Source: Maridesulfovibrio sp.
Lineage (GTDB): Bacteria; Desulfobacterota; Desulfovibrionia; Desulfovibrionales; Desulfovibrionaceae
Assembly (NCBI RefSeq): GCF_963666665.1
Contig: NZ_OY762999.1
Location: 2,609,501-2,673,500 of the forward strand
Direction: 5' to 3'
DNA: 64,000 nucleotides
The notes under the pieces are model-generated. The model had not been told where the DNA came from. It worked only from the letters and a program-made list of their open reading frames with translations, and did no database searches. The stretch's first letter is position 1, and each line of letters starts with the position of its first letter. The translations under genes were made by a program, and so were the position numbers. Below are positions 8,023 through 16,848 of the stretch, piece after piece.

Positions 8023-9705
8023 GTGGAGATTAATCGCCCGTGGCTGGATCACTATGATTCAGATGTGCCTCAAACCGTAAATTTTGTATATCGTCCGTTG
8101 TTTGAATATCTGGACCTCACAGCCGAAAAATGGCCCAAACGCAAGGCCATTGAATTCCAGAACTGGTCAATTAGCTATGGCAAGCTTCAACGCGAAGTTG
8201 AAGTGATGGCTGCCAACCTGCGCAAGCTGGGCATTGAACCGGGAGACCGGATCGCTATCATGCTGCCCAATACCCCGCAGATGATCATGACCTACTTTGC
8301 AATTCTCAAAGCCGGAGCCGTCGTTACTCTGACCAATCCGCTGTACATGGAAACCGAGATCGTCCACCAGCTTAGTGATTCCGGGGCCAAAATGCTGATC
8401 ACCATTGATCTGCTCTGGTCCAAGATCGAAAAACTGCGCGACAAACTCTCGGTCCGTAAATATCTGGTCACCAGAATTTCCGACACACTCAAATTCCCAC
8501 TGAACAGTCTCTATAAATTGAAATGCATGCGGGAGAAAAACTCCCCTAAAGTTCCCTATAACGACTCCTCAATTCTCAAATGGGATATCCTTCGTAAAGG
8601 TAAAGAACGCTACAGCGCTTCGAACATCAGGCCGGAAGACACCGCCCTGCTGCAATATACAGGCGGGACCACCGGCCTTTCCAAAGGTTGCAACCTGACC
8701 CACGCAAACCTCGGTGCAAACGTTCAGCAGTGCCACGCCATGCTCAACAGCCTTGGAGGCGATAAGGAAATTGTAATGGGTATCCTGCCCTATTTCCATA
8801 TTTACGGCCTGACTGTCTGCTTGAACTTCCCGACTCTGCTCGGTGCAACCATGGTTCCCTTCCCGCGCTACGTACCTCTGGACGTACTCAAGACCATGCA
8901 CAAGCTGAAGCCGACACTTTTCCCGGGAGCCCCGGCACTTTATATTTCCCTGCTCCAGCAGAAAGAAGTGGAAAAATATGATGTAAAGTCAGTTAAATAC
9001 TGTCTGTCCGGTTCCTCTCCCATGCCGGTAGAAGGAATCAAACAATTCAAAGAAGTTTTCGGAGCAACCATTGTTGAGGGATTCGGGCTGACCGAGGCCT
9101 CTCCGGTAACTCACCTCAACCCGCTGAGAGGAAAGAAAAAGCCCGGTTCCATCGGCATGCCTTTGCCTTCCACTGATGCTGCAATTGTAGATATGGAAGT
9201 GGGCAGCGTTCAGCTTCCTCCGGGGAAAATGGGTGAGCTTGTTATCCGCGGACCGCAGGTAATGAAAGGCTACTACAATAAGCCGGATGAAACCGCGGGA
9301 ACCCTGCGCAACGGCTGGCTCTACACCGGAGATATCGCCTATATGGATGAGGAAGGTTACTTCTACATTGTGGACCGCAAAAAAGATATGATCATCTCCA
9401 GCGGTTACAACATCTACCCCCGCGAAGTGGATGAGGTACTCTACAAACATCCCAAGATTCAGGAAGCTGTGACTGTAGGCCTACCCCACAAAACACGCGG
9501 TGAGATCATCAAGGTCTATATTGTACTTAAAGAAGGCCAAAGCATGGACCGCGCCGAGATCATTTCCTATTGCCGGGACAAACTGGCAGGATACAAAGTG
9601 CCCAGACAGGTGGAATTCCGCAGCGAACTGCCCAAAACCATGGTCGGTAAAGTCCTGCGTCGAGCCCTTCGAGAAGAGGAAGCTCAGAAAAAAAAGAATA
9701 AATAA
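8023..9705 (+). CDS. fadD: Long-chain fatty-acid-CoA ligase (AMP-forming)
   Basis: A 560-residue ANL-superfamily enzyme that activates fatty acids to acyl-CoA through an acyl-adenylate. The P-loop motif YTGGTTGLSKGC lies at about residues 218-229. GFGLTEASPV is the A5 motif and YTGDIAYMDEEGYFYIVDRKKDM is the hinge-region signature. The C-terminal lysine lies in LPKTMVGKVLRR. Translation starts at GTG 8023, with AAGGTAAGGA just upstream. It could accept other medium or long acyl chains. A strong terminator follows. Confidence 0.92.
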   Translation: MEINRPWLDHYDSDVPQTVNFVYRPLFEYLDLTAEKWPKRKAIEFQNWSISYGKLQREVEVMAANLRKLGIEPGDRIAIMLPNTPQMIMTYFAILKAGAVVTLTNPLYMETEIVHQLSDSGAKMLITIDLLWSKIEKLRDKLSVRKYLVTRISDTLKFPLNSLYKLKCMREKNSPKVPYNDSSILKWDILRKGKERYSASNIRPEDTALLQYTGGTTGLSKGCNLTHANLGANVQQCHAMLNSLGGDKEIVMGILPYFHIYGLTVCLNFPTLLGATMVPFPRYVPLDVLKTMHKLKPTLFPGAPALYISLLQQKEVEKYDVKSVKYCLSGSSPMPVEGIKQFKEVFGATIVEGFGLTEASPVTHLNPLRGKKKPGSIGMPLPSTDAAIVDMEVGSVQLPPGKMGELVIRGPQVMKGYYNKPDETAGTLRNGWLYTGDIAYMDEEGYFYIVDRKKDMIISSGYNIYPREVDEVLYKHPKIQEAVTVGLPHKTRGEIIKVYIVLKEGQSMDRAEIISYCRDKLAGYKVPRQVEFRSELPKTMVGKVLRRALREEEAQKKKNK

Positions 9706-9730
9706 TTTATTTCAAAATATATCAGCAACT

Positions 9731-9767
9731 AAAGCCTGCCTGTAATCATTACAGGCAGGCTTTTTTA
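9731..9767 (+). terminator. Terminator after the acyl-CoA ligase
   Basis: AAGCCTGCCTGTAAT pairs with ATTACAGGCAGGCTT and is followed by TTTTTT. Confidence 0.95.
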
Positions 9768-9826
9768 TTCAGCCGTTTGACAGCCCATTAATTCCAGCGC
9801 ATATTTACTAATAATTACAGCTGAAT

Positions 9827-10387
9827 ATGTCTAAAAAAACACAATTCAACATTCATTATACGAGGACCGCCGTGCCGGACAATCTCAAGACCGTAACTAT
9901 GCAAAAAGGAATTCCCGGAACAATCACCCTGCTGCAAAAGGGAGTTTTTATCCATACGACTTCCGGCCTGAGTGTACGTGAATTCATGGTCGATGAAATC
10001 GGACTCAGTCCGGAATATGCCGAAACAAGGGTACGGGCAATTTTCGTGAACGGTTCACCTGTCGACGATATTGACGGAGTTAAAATCAAAGACGGTGACG
10101 AAATATCCCTTTCCGGCGCCCTTCCGGGAATCAGCGGCATTGCCATGTGCAGGGACACCCCCATAGGTGCATTCCGTTCCGATATCAGTGCCAAGGCTTC
10201 AGGAGTGGTGAATTCAGGAGAGGCTAAAATTCATCTCAAGCTATTCAACCTCATTGCGCAGGAAGCCGGTCCTACCCTGCTGAAAAAAGGCGTTGTGGTT
10301 GAAGCATCCCAAGTACAGAAATACCTGAAAGAGAATGCGCCAAATGGCCTTCCTCCTGAAGGCGGGCTGGTCCTGCTGAAAATTTAA
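9827..10387 (+). CDS. Unknown protein with a possible MoaD/ThiS-like beta-grasp segment
   Basis: A 186-residue protein without signal peptide or membrane segment. I do not recognise the family. Residues about 66-105 (RAIFVNGSPVDDI, then IKDGDEISLSGALPGISG) follow the pattern of beta-grasp proteins such as MoaD/ThiS, where an NG turn is followed by a DGD loop and a glycine-rich end. Here the glycines are internal, so it would not be a classical sulfur carrier. A Cys follows at IAMCRDTP. No strong Shine-Dalgarno precedes the ATG, so the start is uncertain. Confidence 0.7.
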   Translation: MSKKTQFNIHYTRTAVPDNLKTVTMQKGIPGTITLLQKGVFIHTTSGLSVREFMVDEIGLSPEYAETRVRAIFVNGSPVDDIDGVKIKDGDEISLSGALPGISGIAMCRDTPIGAFRSDISAKASGVVNSGEAKIHLKLFNLIAQEAGPTLLKKGVVVEASQVQKYLKENAPNGLPPEGGLVLLKI

Positions 10388-10467
10388 AAAAAGTAGATTT
10401 TATTATTCCGATAATATACAAGCAGCCAAAATCGTAAAAACTTCTAACCTGCTATCGGAATATCACC

Positions 10468-11106
10468 ATGAAAAAACTATTTTTAATTTGTATTTTATCC
10501 TTATTAACTCTGACAGGCTGCGCTGTAGGCAACAAATACGATCTGGCTAATGCAGTTCCTGAAGTTTCGCACTCCTCAAATAAAGAAGTCGCTTTAGGTG
10601 TGCAGGATCAGCGTGAATATGTGACAAATGGCGATAAAACTGAAAATTTCATTGGGCTCCAGCGCGGTGGATTCGGAAACCCCTTTGATGTCACAACCCA
10701 AAGCGGCAAACCTCTTGCAGAAGACATTTTAAATGCCCTTGCTGCCGGGATGGAAAAACAGGGTTATAAAATCAGTAAAGTTACCATCTCTCCCCTGACA
10801 AAGACTGAAACAGCTGTCTCAAAGTTATCAGCTGAGAAAAAGAGCCGTTCCATGCTCGTATCTATCCTCAATTGGAAATCTGACACAATGACCAATGTAG
10901 ATATGCATTACGACATTAAAGCTACAGTCTACAATGAATCAGGCATGCGTATAGCCGAGACCGCCCTGCATGGCTCAGATAACTTGGGAGGCAATTTTAT
11001 GAATCCCCCTAAACACGCTATGAAAGTAGTCCCAGAAGCTTTGGAAGAACAGCTTGGCCGGATAGTTAATTCTCCCGCAATTTCGGATGCCTTGACCAAA
11101 AATTAA
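10468..11106 (+). CDS. Lipoprotein of unknown function (YajG-like pattern)
   Basis: A 212-residue protein with a lipoprotein signal peptide (LTLTGC, cysteine at residue 18). The mature part begins with a variable stretch, then VALGVQDQREYV, a glycine-rich QRGGFGNPFDV and PLAEDILNALAAGMEKQGYKI. That order resembles YajG-type outer-membrane lipoproteins, but the assignment is tentative. It may be secreted to the outer membrane because the residue after cysteine is alanine, not aspartate. A bidirectional terminator separates it from dxs. Confidence 0.75.
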   Translation: MKKLFLICILSLLTLTGCAVGNKYDLANAVPEVSHSSNKEVALGVQDQREYVTNGDKTENFIGLQRGGFGNPFDVTTQSGKPLAEDILNALAAGMEKQGYKISKVTISPLTKTETAVSKLSAEKKSRSMLVSILNWKSDTMTNVDMHYDIKATVYNESGMRIAETALHGSDNLGGNFMNPPKHAMKVVPEALEEQLGRIVNSPAISDALTKN

Positions 11107-11127
11107 TTATTCACGCAAACCAACAAA

Positions 11128-11166
11128 AAAAGGGTTAGCCTCATCTGAGGCTAACCCTTTACTTTT
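11128..11166. terminator. Bidirectional terminator between a lipoprotein gene and dxs
   Basis: The stem AAAGGGTTAGCCTCA / TGAGGCTAACCCTTT is flanked by A-rich sequence on the left and T-rich sequence on the right, so it can serve both convergent genes. Confidence 0.92.
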
Positions 11167-11190
11167 TATATCTAAATAAGGACTGAAGAA

Positions 11191-13110
11191 TTAATCCAGT
11201 CCAAGCATCTCGACCATGGCCTTCTTCATACCAGCGGTATCAATGCCAAGCTCATTGCGAAGCTCAAGCTGGGTTCCGTGCTCAATGAACTCATCGGGGA
11301 TACCGAGACGCTTGATCTCGTGTCCGTCAATGGCATTGTTGTCCACCAGCAATTCAACTACTGCGGAGCTGAATCCGCCAGCCTTGGCATTCTCTTCCAC
11401 AATAAGAATTTTCTTGAAGCGGGAAGCCAGTTCCAGAATCTGTTTTTCAGGCAGCGGCTTGATAAAACGGGCATTAAAGACCGCTACAGCCTTGCCGTAT
11501 TCTTCATCAATCTGTTCCACAGCTTCAACGGCAGGCCAGACCCTTGAACCGACAGTGATTACCACCCCGTCAAAACCGTCGCGCAGCAGTTCACCTTCAC
11601 CGATTTCAAGGGTGCTGGGGGTCTCTTCAAGAATCGCCCCGATACCGACACCGCGCGGATAACGCACCGCAGCAGGTCCATCAAAATCAATGGCAGTTCT
11701 TACCATACGGGAAAGCTCGGCCTCGTCCTTGGGAGCCATAAAGACCAAATTCGGAATATGGCGCATGTAGGACATGTCGAATACACCGTGATGGGTTGCA
11801 CCATCGGCTCCGACCAGTCCGCCACGGTCGAGGAAGAAATTCACATTCAGGTTCTGCAGACAGACATCATGCACCACCTGATCATAGGATCGCTGCAGGA
11901 AAGTCGAATAGATAGCTACCGCAGGCTTAAATCCCTGAGTCGCAAGTCCTGCGGCAAAGGTCACTGCATGCTGCTCACAGATACCCACATCAACGAAACG
12001 GTCAGGAAACTGCTCGCGGAATTTATCGGTTCCGGTACCTTCGGGCATGGCGGCAGTAATGGCAACAATCTTGTCATCCTTTTCCGCCAGCTTACAGAGA
12101 GTATTACCGAAAACGTCGGTATAGGAAGGCAGTCCGCCCTTGAACTTCTTGGCACGGCCTGTCTCCGGCTCAAAGCTGCCCACACCGTGAAAATAGGTAG
12201 GATTGTCTTCAGCCGGGGTATACCCCTTGCCTTTCTTTGTCAGGACATGAACCAGCACCGGACCATCCATCTGCTTGACCTGTTCCAAAACATCGACCAG
12301 ATCATTCAGGTTATGACCGTCGATGGGTCCAAGATAGGTGAAATCAAGAGACTCGAAAAGCATACCGGGAGTGAAGAAACTCTTAAAAGAATCCTCACCG
12401 CGCTTGGCATACATGGCCAGATCATCACCGATCTTGGGAATCTGCTTCAGAATGGACTCAAAATCCTTCTTGAAACGGTTCATCACCGGATGGGAAAGCT
12501 TGCGGCTAAGGAACGCGGAAAGAGCTCCCACGTTGGTGGATATGGACATCTCGTTATCATTGAGAATAACCACCATCTTACGCTTCATACCCCCGGCCTG
12601 GTTAAGCCCTTCAAAAGCCTGTCCTGCGGTCATGGATCCGTCACCGATAACTGCCACACAGTTACGGTTTTCCCCTTCAAGGTCACTGGCAACAGCCATA
12701 CCGAGCGCTGCGGAAATGGAGGTACTGGAATGCCCTACGCCGAAATGATCATAGGGGTTTTCCGCCATACGCGGAAATCCGCTGATACCGTCTTTCTGGC
12801 GCAATGTATGGAAATTGTTGTAACGCCCGGTCAAAATTTTATGGGCATAAGCCTGATGACCAACATCCCATACCAGACGGTCCCGATCAAGGTCGAAACA
12901 CTTGAACAACGCCAAAGTCAATTCAATTACCCCGAGAGAAGGAGCAAGGTGCCCACCGCCCACGGAAACGGTATTTATGATACACTGACGCAGTTCTTCT
13001 GCCAGCTGAGTCAATTGCTCATCGCTTAGCTCCTGAACCTGCGCAGGATTATTTATTTTCTGCAGAAGCTCATATTTGCCGCATCCGCAGGAAGAATCAT
13101 TTTTACTCAT
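11191..13110 (-). CDS. dxs: 1-deoxy-D-xylulose-5-phosphate synthase
   Basis: This thiamine-diphosphate enzyme condenses pyruvate and glyceraldehyde-3-phosphate in the first step of the MEP isoprenoid pathway. The start is set at ATG 13110, giving 639 residues, the usual length; upstream codons in the longer frame lack family similarity. Seen motifs: GGGHLAPSLGVIELT near the start, GDGSMTAGQAFEGLNQAG (ThDP/Mg site), DRGGLVGADGATHHGVFD, and the C-terminal transketolase domain. It is the last gene of a minus-strand series with ispA, 162 bp upstream. Confidence 0.97.
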   Translation of the reverse strand: MSKNDSSCGCGKYELLQKINNPAQVQELSDEQLTQLAEELRQCIINTVSVGGGHLAPSLGVIELTLALFKCFDLDRDRLVWDVGHQAYAHKILTGRYNNFHTLRQKDGISGFPRMAENPYDHFGVGHSSTSISAALGMAVASDLEGENRNCVAVIGDGSMTAGQAFEGLNQAGGMKRKMVVILNDNEMSISTNVGALSAFLSRKLSHPVMNRFKKDFESILKQIPKIGDDLAMYAKRGEDSFKSFFTPGMLFESLDFTYLGPIDGHNLNDLVDVLEQVKQMDGPVLVHVLTKKGKGYTPAEDNPTYFHGVGSFEPETGRAKKFKGGLPSYTDVFGNTLCKLAEKDDKIVAITAAMPEGTGTDKFREQFPDRFVDVGICEQHAVTFAAGLATQGFKPAVAIYSTFLQRSYDQVVHDVCLQNLNVNFFLDRGGLVGADGATHHGVFDMSYMRHIPNLVFMAPKDEAELSRMVRTAIDFDGPAAVRYPRGVGIGAILEETPSTLEIGEGELLRDGFDGVVITVGSRVWPAVEAVEQIDEEYGKAVAVFNARFIKPLPEKQILELASRFKKILIVEENAKAGGFSSAVVELLVDNNAIDGHEIKRLGIPDEFIEHGTQLELRNELGIDTAGMKKAMVEMLGLD

Positions 13111-13272
13111 ATTCCAATGAACCTCACCACTGGTTTCAATATCTCTAAATTTAAGCAGCGTAACAGCAAACTCCCCAACTCCCTCTGGAATCCACTGCTT
13201 GGCGCACACTACTTAACACTGTTAACTTCGCAATGTATAAAAAATCTTTTACTGACCGAGCTTGATTTTCTT

Positions 13273-14163
13273 CTAGTAAACCCGATCCACTATATAGCGG
13301 GCCAGTTCTGCGAGAAACTCGGCTTCTTCACCCGAATACGGTGAAAGCAACTCAACAGCCTCATCAACATACTTGCGGGCCAGTTCCTTACTTTCATCAA
13401 GACCGATCAGGCTGGGGTAAGTGGACTTACCCTGCTCGATGTCGCTGCCCACAGGCTTGCCGAGGGTAGCTTCATCGCCGACAACATCCAGAACATCATC
13501 CACGATCTGGAATGCAACACCGATAAGCCTTCCGTATTCTTCTGCTCGTCTGACATCATCTTCAGACGCTCCTGCTCCTTTAGCCAGAATTGCGCCTGAT
13601 TTACAAGCAGAAAGAATAAGAGCACCGGTTTTCATGGAATGCATGACTTTGAGTTCATCAAGGGTCACGCCTTCGCGACCGGTGTAGCTCATGTCCACAA
13701 CCTGACCGCCGACCATGCCCGGGCTGCCTGCTGATTTCGCCATCAATGAAATGGCTTCGACAACATATTCAGCAGGAGCATCAGCTTTAGCCATAAAACC
13801 GAAAGCTTCGGTAAGCAGGCCGTCACCGGCGAGAATCGCTGTGGCTTCGTCAAACTTCTTGTGGTTTGAAGGCTTGCCGCGACGCAGATCATCGTCATCC
13901 ATTGCCGGAAGGTCATCATGGATAAGCGAATAGGTATGAATCATCTCAAGGCTGGCGGCAAAAGGCATGACCGCCTCTTTCTTGGCACCGAGCATTTGAG
14001 CCCAGACCAGAACGAGCACCGGGCGCAACCGCTTGCCTCCGGCCAGCAGGCTGTATTCCATGGATTCGAGAAGATTTTCAGGAATCTCCATACCCTTAAG
14101 ACATTCACCAAGATATTTTTCAACATCCGCAGCATGCACTGCGAGTTTTTCTTTAACTGTCAT
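13273..14163 (-). CDS. ispA: Polyprenyl synthetase (farnesyl/geranylgeranyl diphosphate synthase)
   Basis: A 296-residue all-alpha prenyltransferase that makes C15-C20 prenyl diphosphates. The first aspartate-rich motif is DDLPAMDDDDLRRG and the second is FQIVDDVLDVVGD; GGKRLRP binds diphosphate. I start it at ATG 14163, where GAGG lies just upstream and inside xseB. The start overlaps the xseB stop by 11 bp, so the two are translationally coupled. With dxs and ispG nearby, it ties the cluster to isoprenoid synthesis. Confidence 0.95.
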   Translation of the reverse strand: MTVKEKLAVHAADVEKYLGECLKGMEIPENLLESMEYSLLAGGKRLRPVLVLVWAQMLGAKKEAVMPFAASLEMIHTYSLIHDDLPAMDDDDLRRGKPSNHKKFDEATAILAGDGLLTEAFGFMAKADAPAEYVVEAISLMAKSAGSPGMVGGQVVDMSYTGREGVTLDELKVMHSMKTGALILSACKSGAILAKGAGASEDDVRRAEEYGRLIGVAFQIVDDVLDVVGDEATLGKPVGSDIEQGKSTYPSLIGLDESKELARKYVDEAVELLSPYSGEEAEFLAELARYIVDRVY

Positions 14164-14395
14164 CCGCTGTATCCTCTTCTGTATCAACGTCAAAGTCTTC
14201 AACTTCGCCGCCAGTGACTATTTTTACTTCGTTACGGGCCTTTTCCAGCTGTGCGGCGCATTCCTTGGAAATAGTCTGGCCTTCCTTAAACAGGGCCACT
14301 CCTTCCTCAAGGGGTAAGTCTCCCTTTTCAAGGGCTGACACTATCGCCTTCAAGCGGTCAAGACGGTCTTCAAATGTTTTATTGTCTTTTGTCAA
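14153..14395 (-). CDS. xseB: Exodeoxyribonuclease VII small subunit
   Basis: The 80-residue helical small subunit binds XseA to form exonuclease VII. The motif FEDRLDRLKAIVSALEKG and the following LPLEEGVALFKEGQ are the family signature. I place the start at TTG 14395: GGAGG (14402-14406) lies exactly 6 nt upstream and the resulting length is normal. The longer ORF from 14461 would add 22 residues translated from a repeat element. The Shine-Dalgarno lies inside that repeat, an unusual arrangement. Confidence 0.9.
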   Translation of the reverse strand: MTKDNKTFEDRLDRLKAIVSALEKGDLPLEEGVALFKEGQTISKECAAQLEKARNEVKIVTGGEVEDFDVDTEEDTADDS

Positions 14396-14400
14396 AAGAT

Positions 14401-14474
14401 GCCTCCGGCGGCTCTCCGAGGGCCAAAGAAACTTTTGCAAAAGTTTCTCTGGACTCTTCAAAACCTTTTATTAG
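14401..14474 (+). repeat. Dispersed palindromic intergenic element, copy 1
   Basis: The element starts with GCCTCCGGCGGC, continues into a palindrome around GAAACTTTTGCAAAAGTTTC and ends GGACTCTTCAAAACCTTTTA. It lies between xseB and the M23 peptidase gene. Its first bases, read on the minus strand, supply the GGAGG before xseB. Confidence 0.85.
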
Positions 14475-14501
14475 GCTTAGCCGCTTCGAGTTCTAAGAAT
14501 C

Positions 14502-15401
14502 TTATTTTATTCCGAGCAATTGGTCGGTTGTTTTATAGAGGACATAGGCCGGATCAACCAGTTTTCCTTGCACAGATACACTCATATGCAGGTGCGGTCC
14601 GGTAACCCTTCCTGTGGAACCGATACCGCCGATAAGCTGACCGCGCTCCACTAATTCGCCTTCCTTAACATCTATCCGTGAAAGATGGAAATACATAGTG
14701 ACCACTCCGCTGCCGTGATCAATATAGACTGAATTTCCAGCGTAGTAATGGTCGCCAACCAGCACAACCCTGCCGTCAGCCATAGCTTTAATAGCATTCC
14801 CTTTGGCTCCGCGGAAATCAAGTCCTCGATGCGGATTCTTAGGCTTCCCGTTCAAAATACGCTGGGCGCCATAGGGGCTGGACTGAGAACCTTTGGTCGG
14901 GCGGGTAAAAGGAACATACCATTTACGCTCAGGGCTCATTGATGCCTTGGCTGCGGCAACTTCCTTACGGTCCTGTGCGATCTTGTCGAAGACTTCCTTA
15001 GGCGGAGTGACCATTTTTTCGGGCAGAGTCAGCCGCTGGATGCGATACTTTTTCTTATTAACCTTAACGGTGCGCCCGAAAGTACGCTCCCTGCCTTCCG
15101 ATACGGTTGTAATTACCAGCTTGTCCCGACCGGTTTTATCAGAAAGAACATCAGTGCCGAACATTGCCAGCGCGACGGAACGCCCTTTCCAGTTACGGAT
15201 TTCAGGCTTCACGCTTTTGCCTTTCCATTTGATGGAAACAGACTCCAGCGGTTTATCAGAAGTTACCCGGACCAGAAACGGCTCACCAAGGCCGACCTTT
15301 TGAGGGTAAGCCAGAAACACCGATGCCAACGCGGTGGAGGCACAGAGCAGAAGCAGAATCAGGGTCAGAAGAGCAACACGAAATTGTTTGTATCCATTCA
15401 T
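14502..15401 (-). CDS. M23 family metallopeptidase (LytM domain, periplasmic)
   Basis: A 299-residue exported peptidoglycan endopeptidase-like protein. It has a signal peptide or membrane anchor (residues 8-27) and a domain of about 150 residues with the RTFGRTVKVNKKKYRIQ pattern. The C-terminal LytM domain starts near SSPYGAQRILNGKPKNPHRG. Zinc ligands are in HRGLDF (H and D) and HLHM in the stretch GRVTGPHLHMSV, so it looks catalytically complete. Start at ATG 15401 with GGAG upstream. It sits 19 bp from xseA, between the two exonuclease VII genes, probably by operon arrangement only. Confidence 0.93.
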   Translation of the reverse strand: MNGYKQFRVALLTLILLLLCASTALASVFLAYPQKVGLGEPFLVRVTSDKPLESVSIKWKGKSVKPEIRNWKGRSVALAMFGTDVLSDKTGRDKLVITTVSEGRERTFGRTVKVNKKKYRIQRLTLPEKMVTPPKEVFDKIAQDRKEVAAAKASMSPERKWYVPFTRPTKGSQSSPYGAQRILNGKPKNPHRGLDFRGAKGNAIKAMADGRVVLVGDHYYAGNSVYIDHGSGVVTMYFHLSRIDVKEGELVERGQLIGGIGSTGRVTGPHLHMSVSVQGKLVDPAYVLYKTTDQLLGIK

Positions 15402-15420
15402 TTTAAATAATCTCCACAAA

Positions 15421-16800
15421 TTATTCAGATGTAACCCTTGCCCTGACTTCACCTGATTTTACCCGTACCCGGATAGCGTCGCCGTCTGCAACCTCATCCG
15501 GGCTGCGCAAAAATGTTCCGCTCTTTTCCACTGTCACTAGGGAATAACCCCGTTCCAGCGGACTTTCCGGGTCCAGCATCCGCAATGAGGTGGCTGCATT
15601 TTCATATTCAGCCAGCTTATCTTTCAGAAATATATCTGCGGCGCGGGAAAATCTGCTTTGCAAAGCTGATAAATCATACTCCATGCGTTCAACCCGCTCT
15701 TCACCAAAGACAAAAGCCAAACGGTGAGCCAAAGCTGCGACCGCGTCAGATTTTGCGTTCACAAATTTCACGGAAGCACGGTCCAACCGTTCCGCTTCCT
15801 CAGCAAAGGAGGTCAGCAACCGTTCAATGCGTTGCGCTGGAGATAACCAGCTCAGTCCTTTTTGCAGGGTTTCAAGTCCTGATTCACGCACATTCAGAAA
15901 ATTATCAAAACTACGGACAAGCGAACTGTCCAATTCGTCCACTGTCTGCATCAAGGTCTCCCGACGGAGCCAAAGCTCCTGCGCCGCATGGGTGGGAGTC
16001 GCCACTCGCTTATCTGCAACGTAGTCGGCAATGGAAACATCCACTTCATGCCCTACTCCACAGACCACCGGAACAGTGGCCCGAAAAAGAGCGTCCGCAA
16101 CCTGCTCGGTATTAAAGGCCCAAAGATCTTCCAGCGAACCGCCGCCGCGGATGAGCACCACGACTTCGGCCCAGCCGTCATCATAAACAGCATCAAGGGC
16201 CTGAGCAATTTGTCCCGGCGCGAGGTCACCCTGCACCAGTGTGGGATAAATCCTGATCTCCGCTCCGGTGCCGCGAGTTTCGGCAATCTTCAGAAAATCC
16301 CGGACAGCTGCACCCGTGGGAGCAGTGACCACTGCCACCCGTTTAGCTGAGCGGGGGATTTCCATCTTGCGGTCTTCGTCAAAATATCCTTTTTCAGCCA
16401 GCTTGCGTTTCATGGCTTCGAAGGCAAGCTTCAGATCACCGACGCCCTGCTCCTGCACCAATTCAGCTACAAGCTGATATACTCCACGCGGGGGATAGAC
16501 ATTCATGTGTCCGGCACAGAGTATTTCCATGCCGTCCTCAAGTTCCAACGGGCCACCGGATTCAATTTCCCCGGTCAGCGGATTGATGGACTCTTCACCA
16601 TCTGTTCCACCCGCACGCTGATTTCCTTTGAACCAGACCACAGATAAGCCCGCATCACCGTCAGTGAGCGTAAAATAAATATGCCCGGACGCAGGCCGGG
16701 CCAAGTTCGTAACCTGTCCCCGCACCCAGATAAACGGAAATTCTGTTTCCAGAACATCCTTAACGGCGCGGGTTATGTCAGTTACAGAAAATATCTTCAT
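15421..16800 (-). CDS. xseA: Exodeoxyribonuclease VII large subunit
   Basis: The 459-residue catalytic subunit of exonuclease VII degrades single-stranded DNA into oligonucleotides. An N-terminal OB-fold (about residues 1-100, FIWVRGQVTNLARPASGHIY) is followed by the nuclease domain: VVTAPTGAAVRDFLK, VVVLIRGGGSLEDLWAFNTE and VPVVCGVGHEVDVSIADYVADKRVATPTHAA. The C-terminal helical region binds XseB, whose gene lies two genes downstream. Confidence 0.97.
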   Translation of the reverse strand: MKIFSVTDITRAVKDVLETEFPFIWVRGQVTNLARPASGHIYFTLTDGDAGLSVVWFKGNQRAGGTDGEESINPLTGEIESGGPLELEDGMEILCAGHMNVYPPRGVYQLVAELVQEQGVGDLKLAFEAMKRKLAEKGYFDEDRKMEIPRSAKRVAVVTAPTGAAVRDFLKIAETRGTGAEIRIYPTLVQGDLAPGQIAQALDAVYDDGWAEVVVLIRGGGSLEDLWAFNTEQVADALFRATVPVVCGVGHEVDVSIADYVADKRVATPTHAAQELWLRRETLMQTVDELDSSLVRSFDNFLNVRESGLETLQKGLSWLSPAQRIERLLTSFAEEAERLDRASVKFVNAKSDAVAALAHRLAFVFGEERVERMEYDLSALQSRFSRAADIFLKDKLAEYENAATSLRMLDPESPLERGYSLVTVEKSGTFLRSPDEVADGDAIRVRVKSGEVRARVTSE

Positions 16801-16848
16801 ATTTAAATATAAGGTTGGTACTGCCTAAACAGCACCAACCTCATTGAA

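Noticed and set aside
11758..13029. A 423-codon ORF opposite dxs
   Set aside because: Antisense shadow of a clear enzyme gene; no Shine-Dalgarno and no family features.
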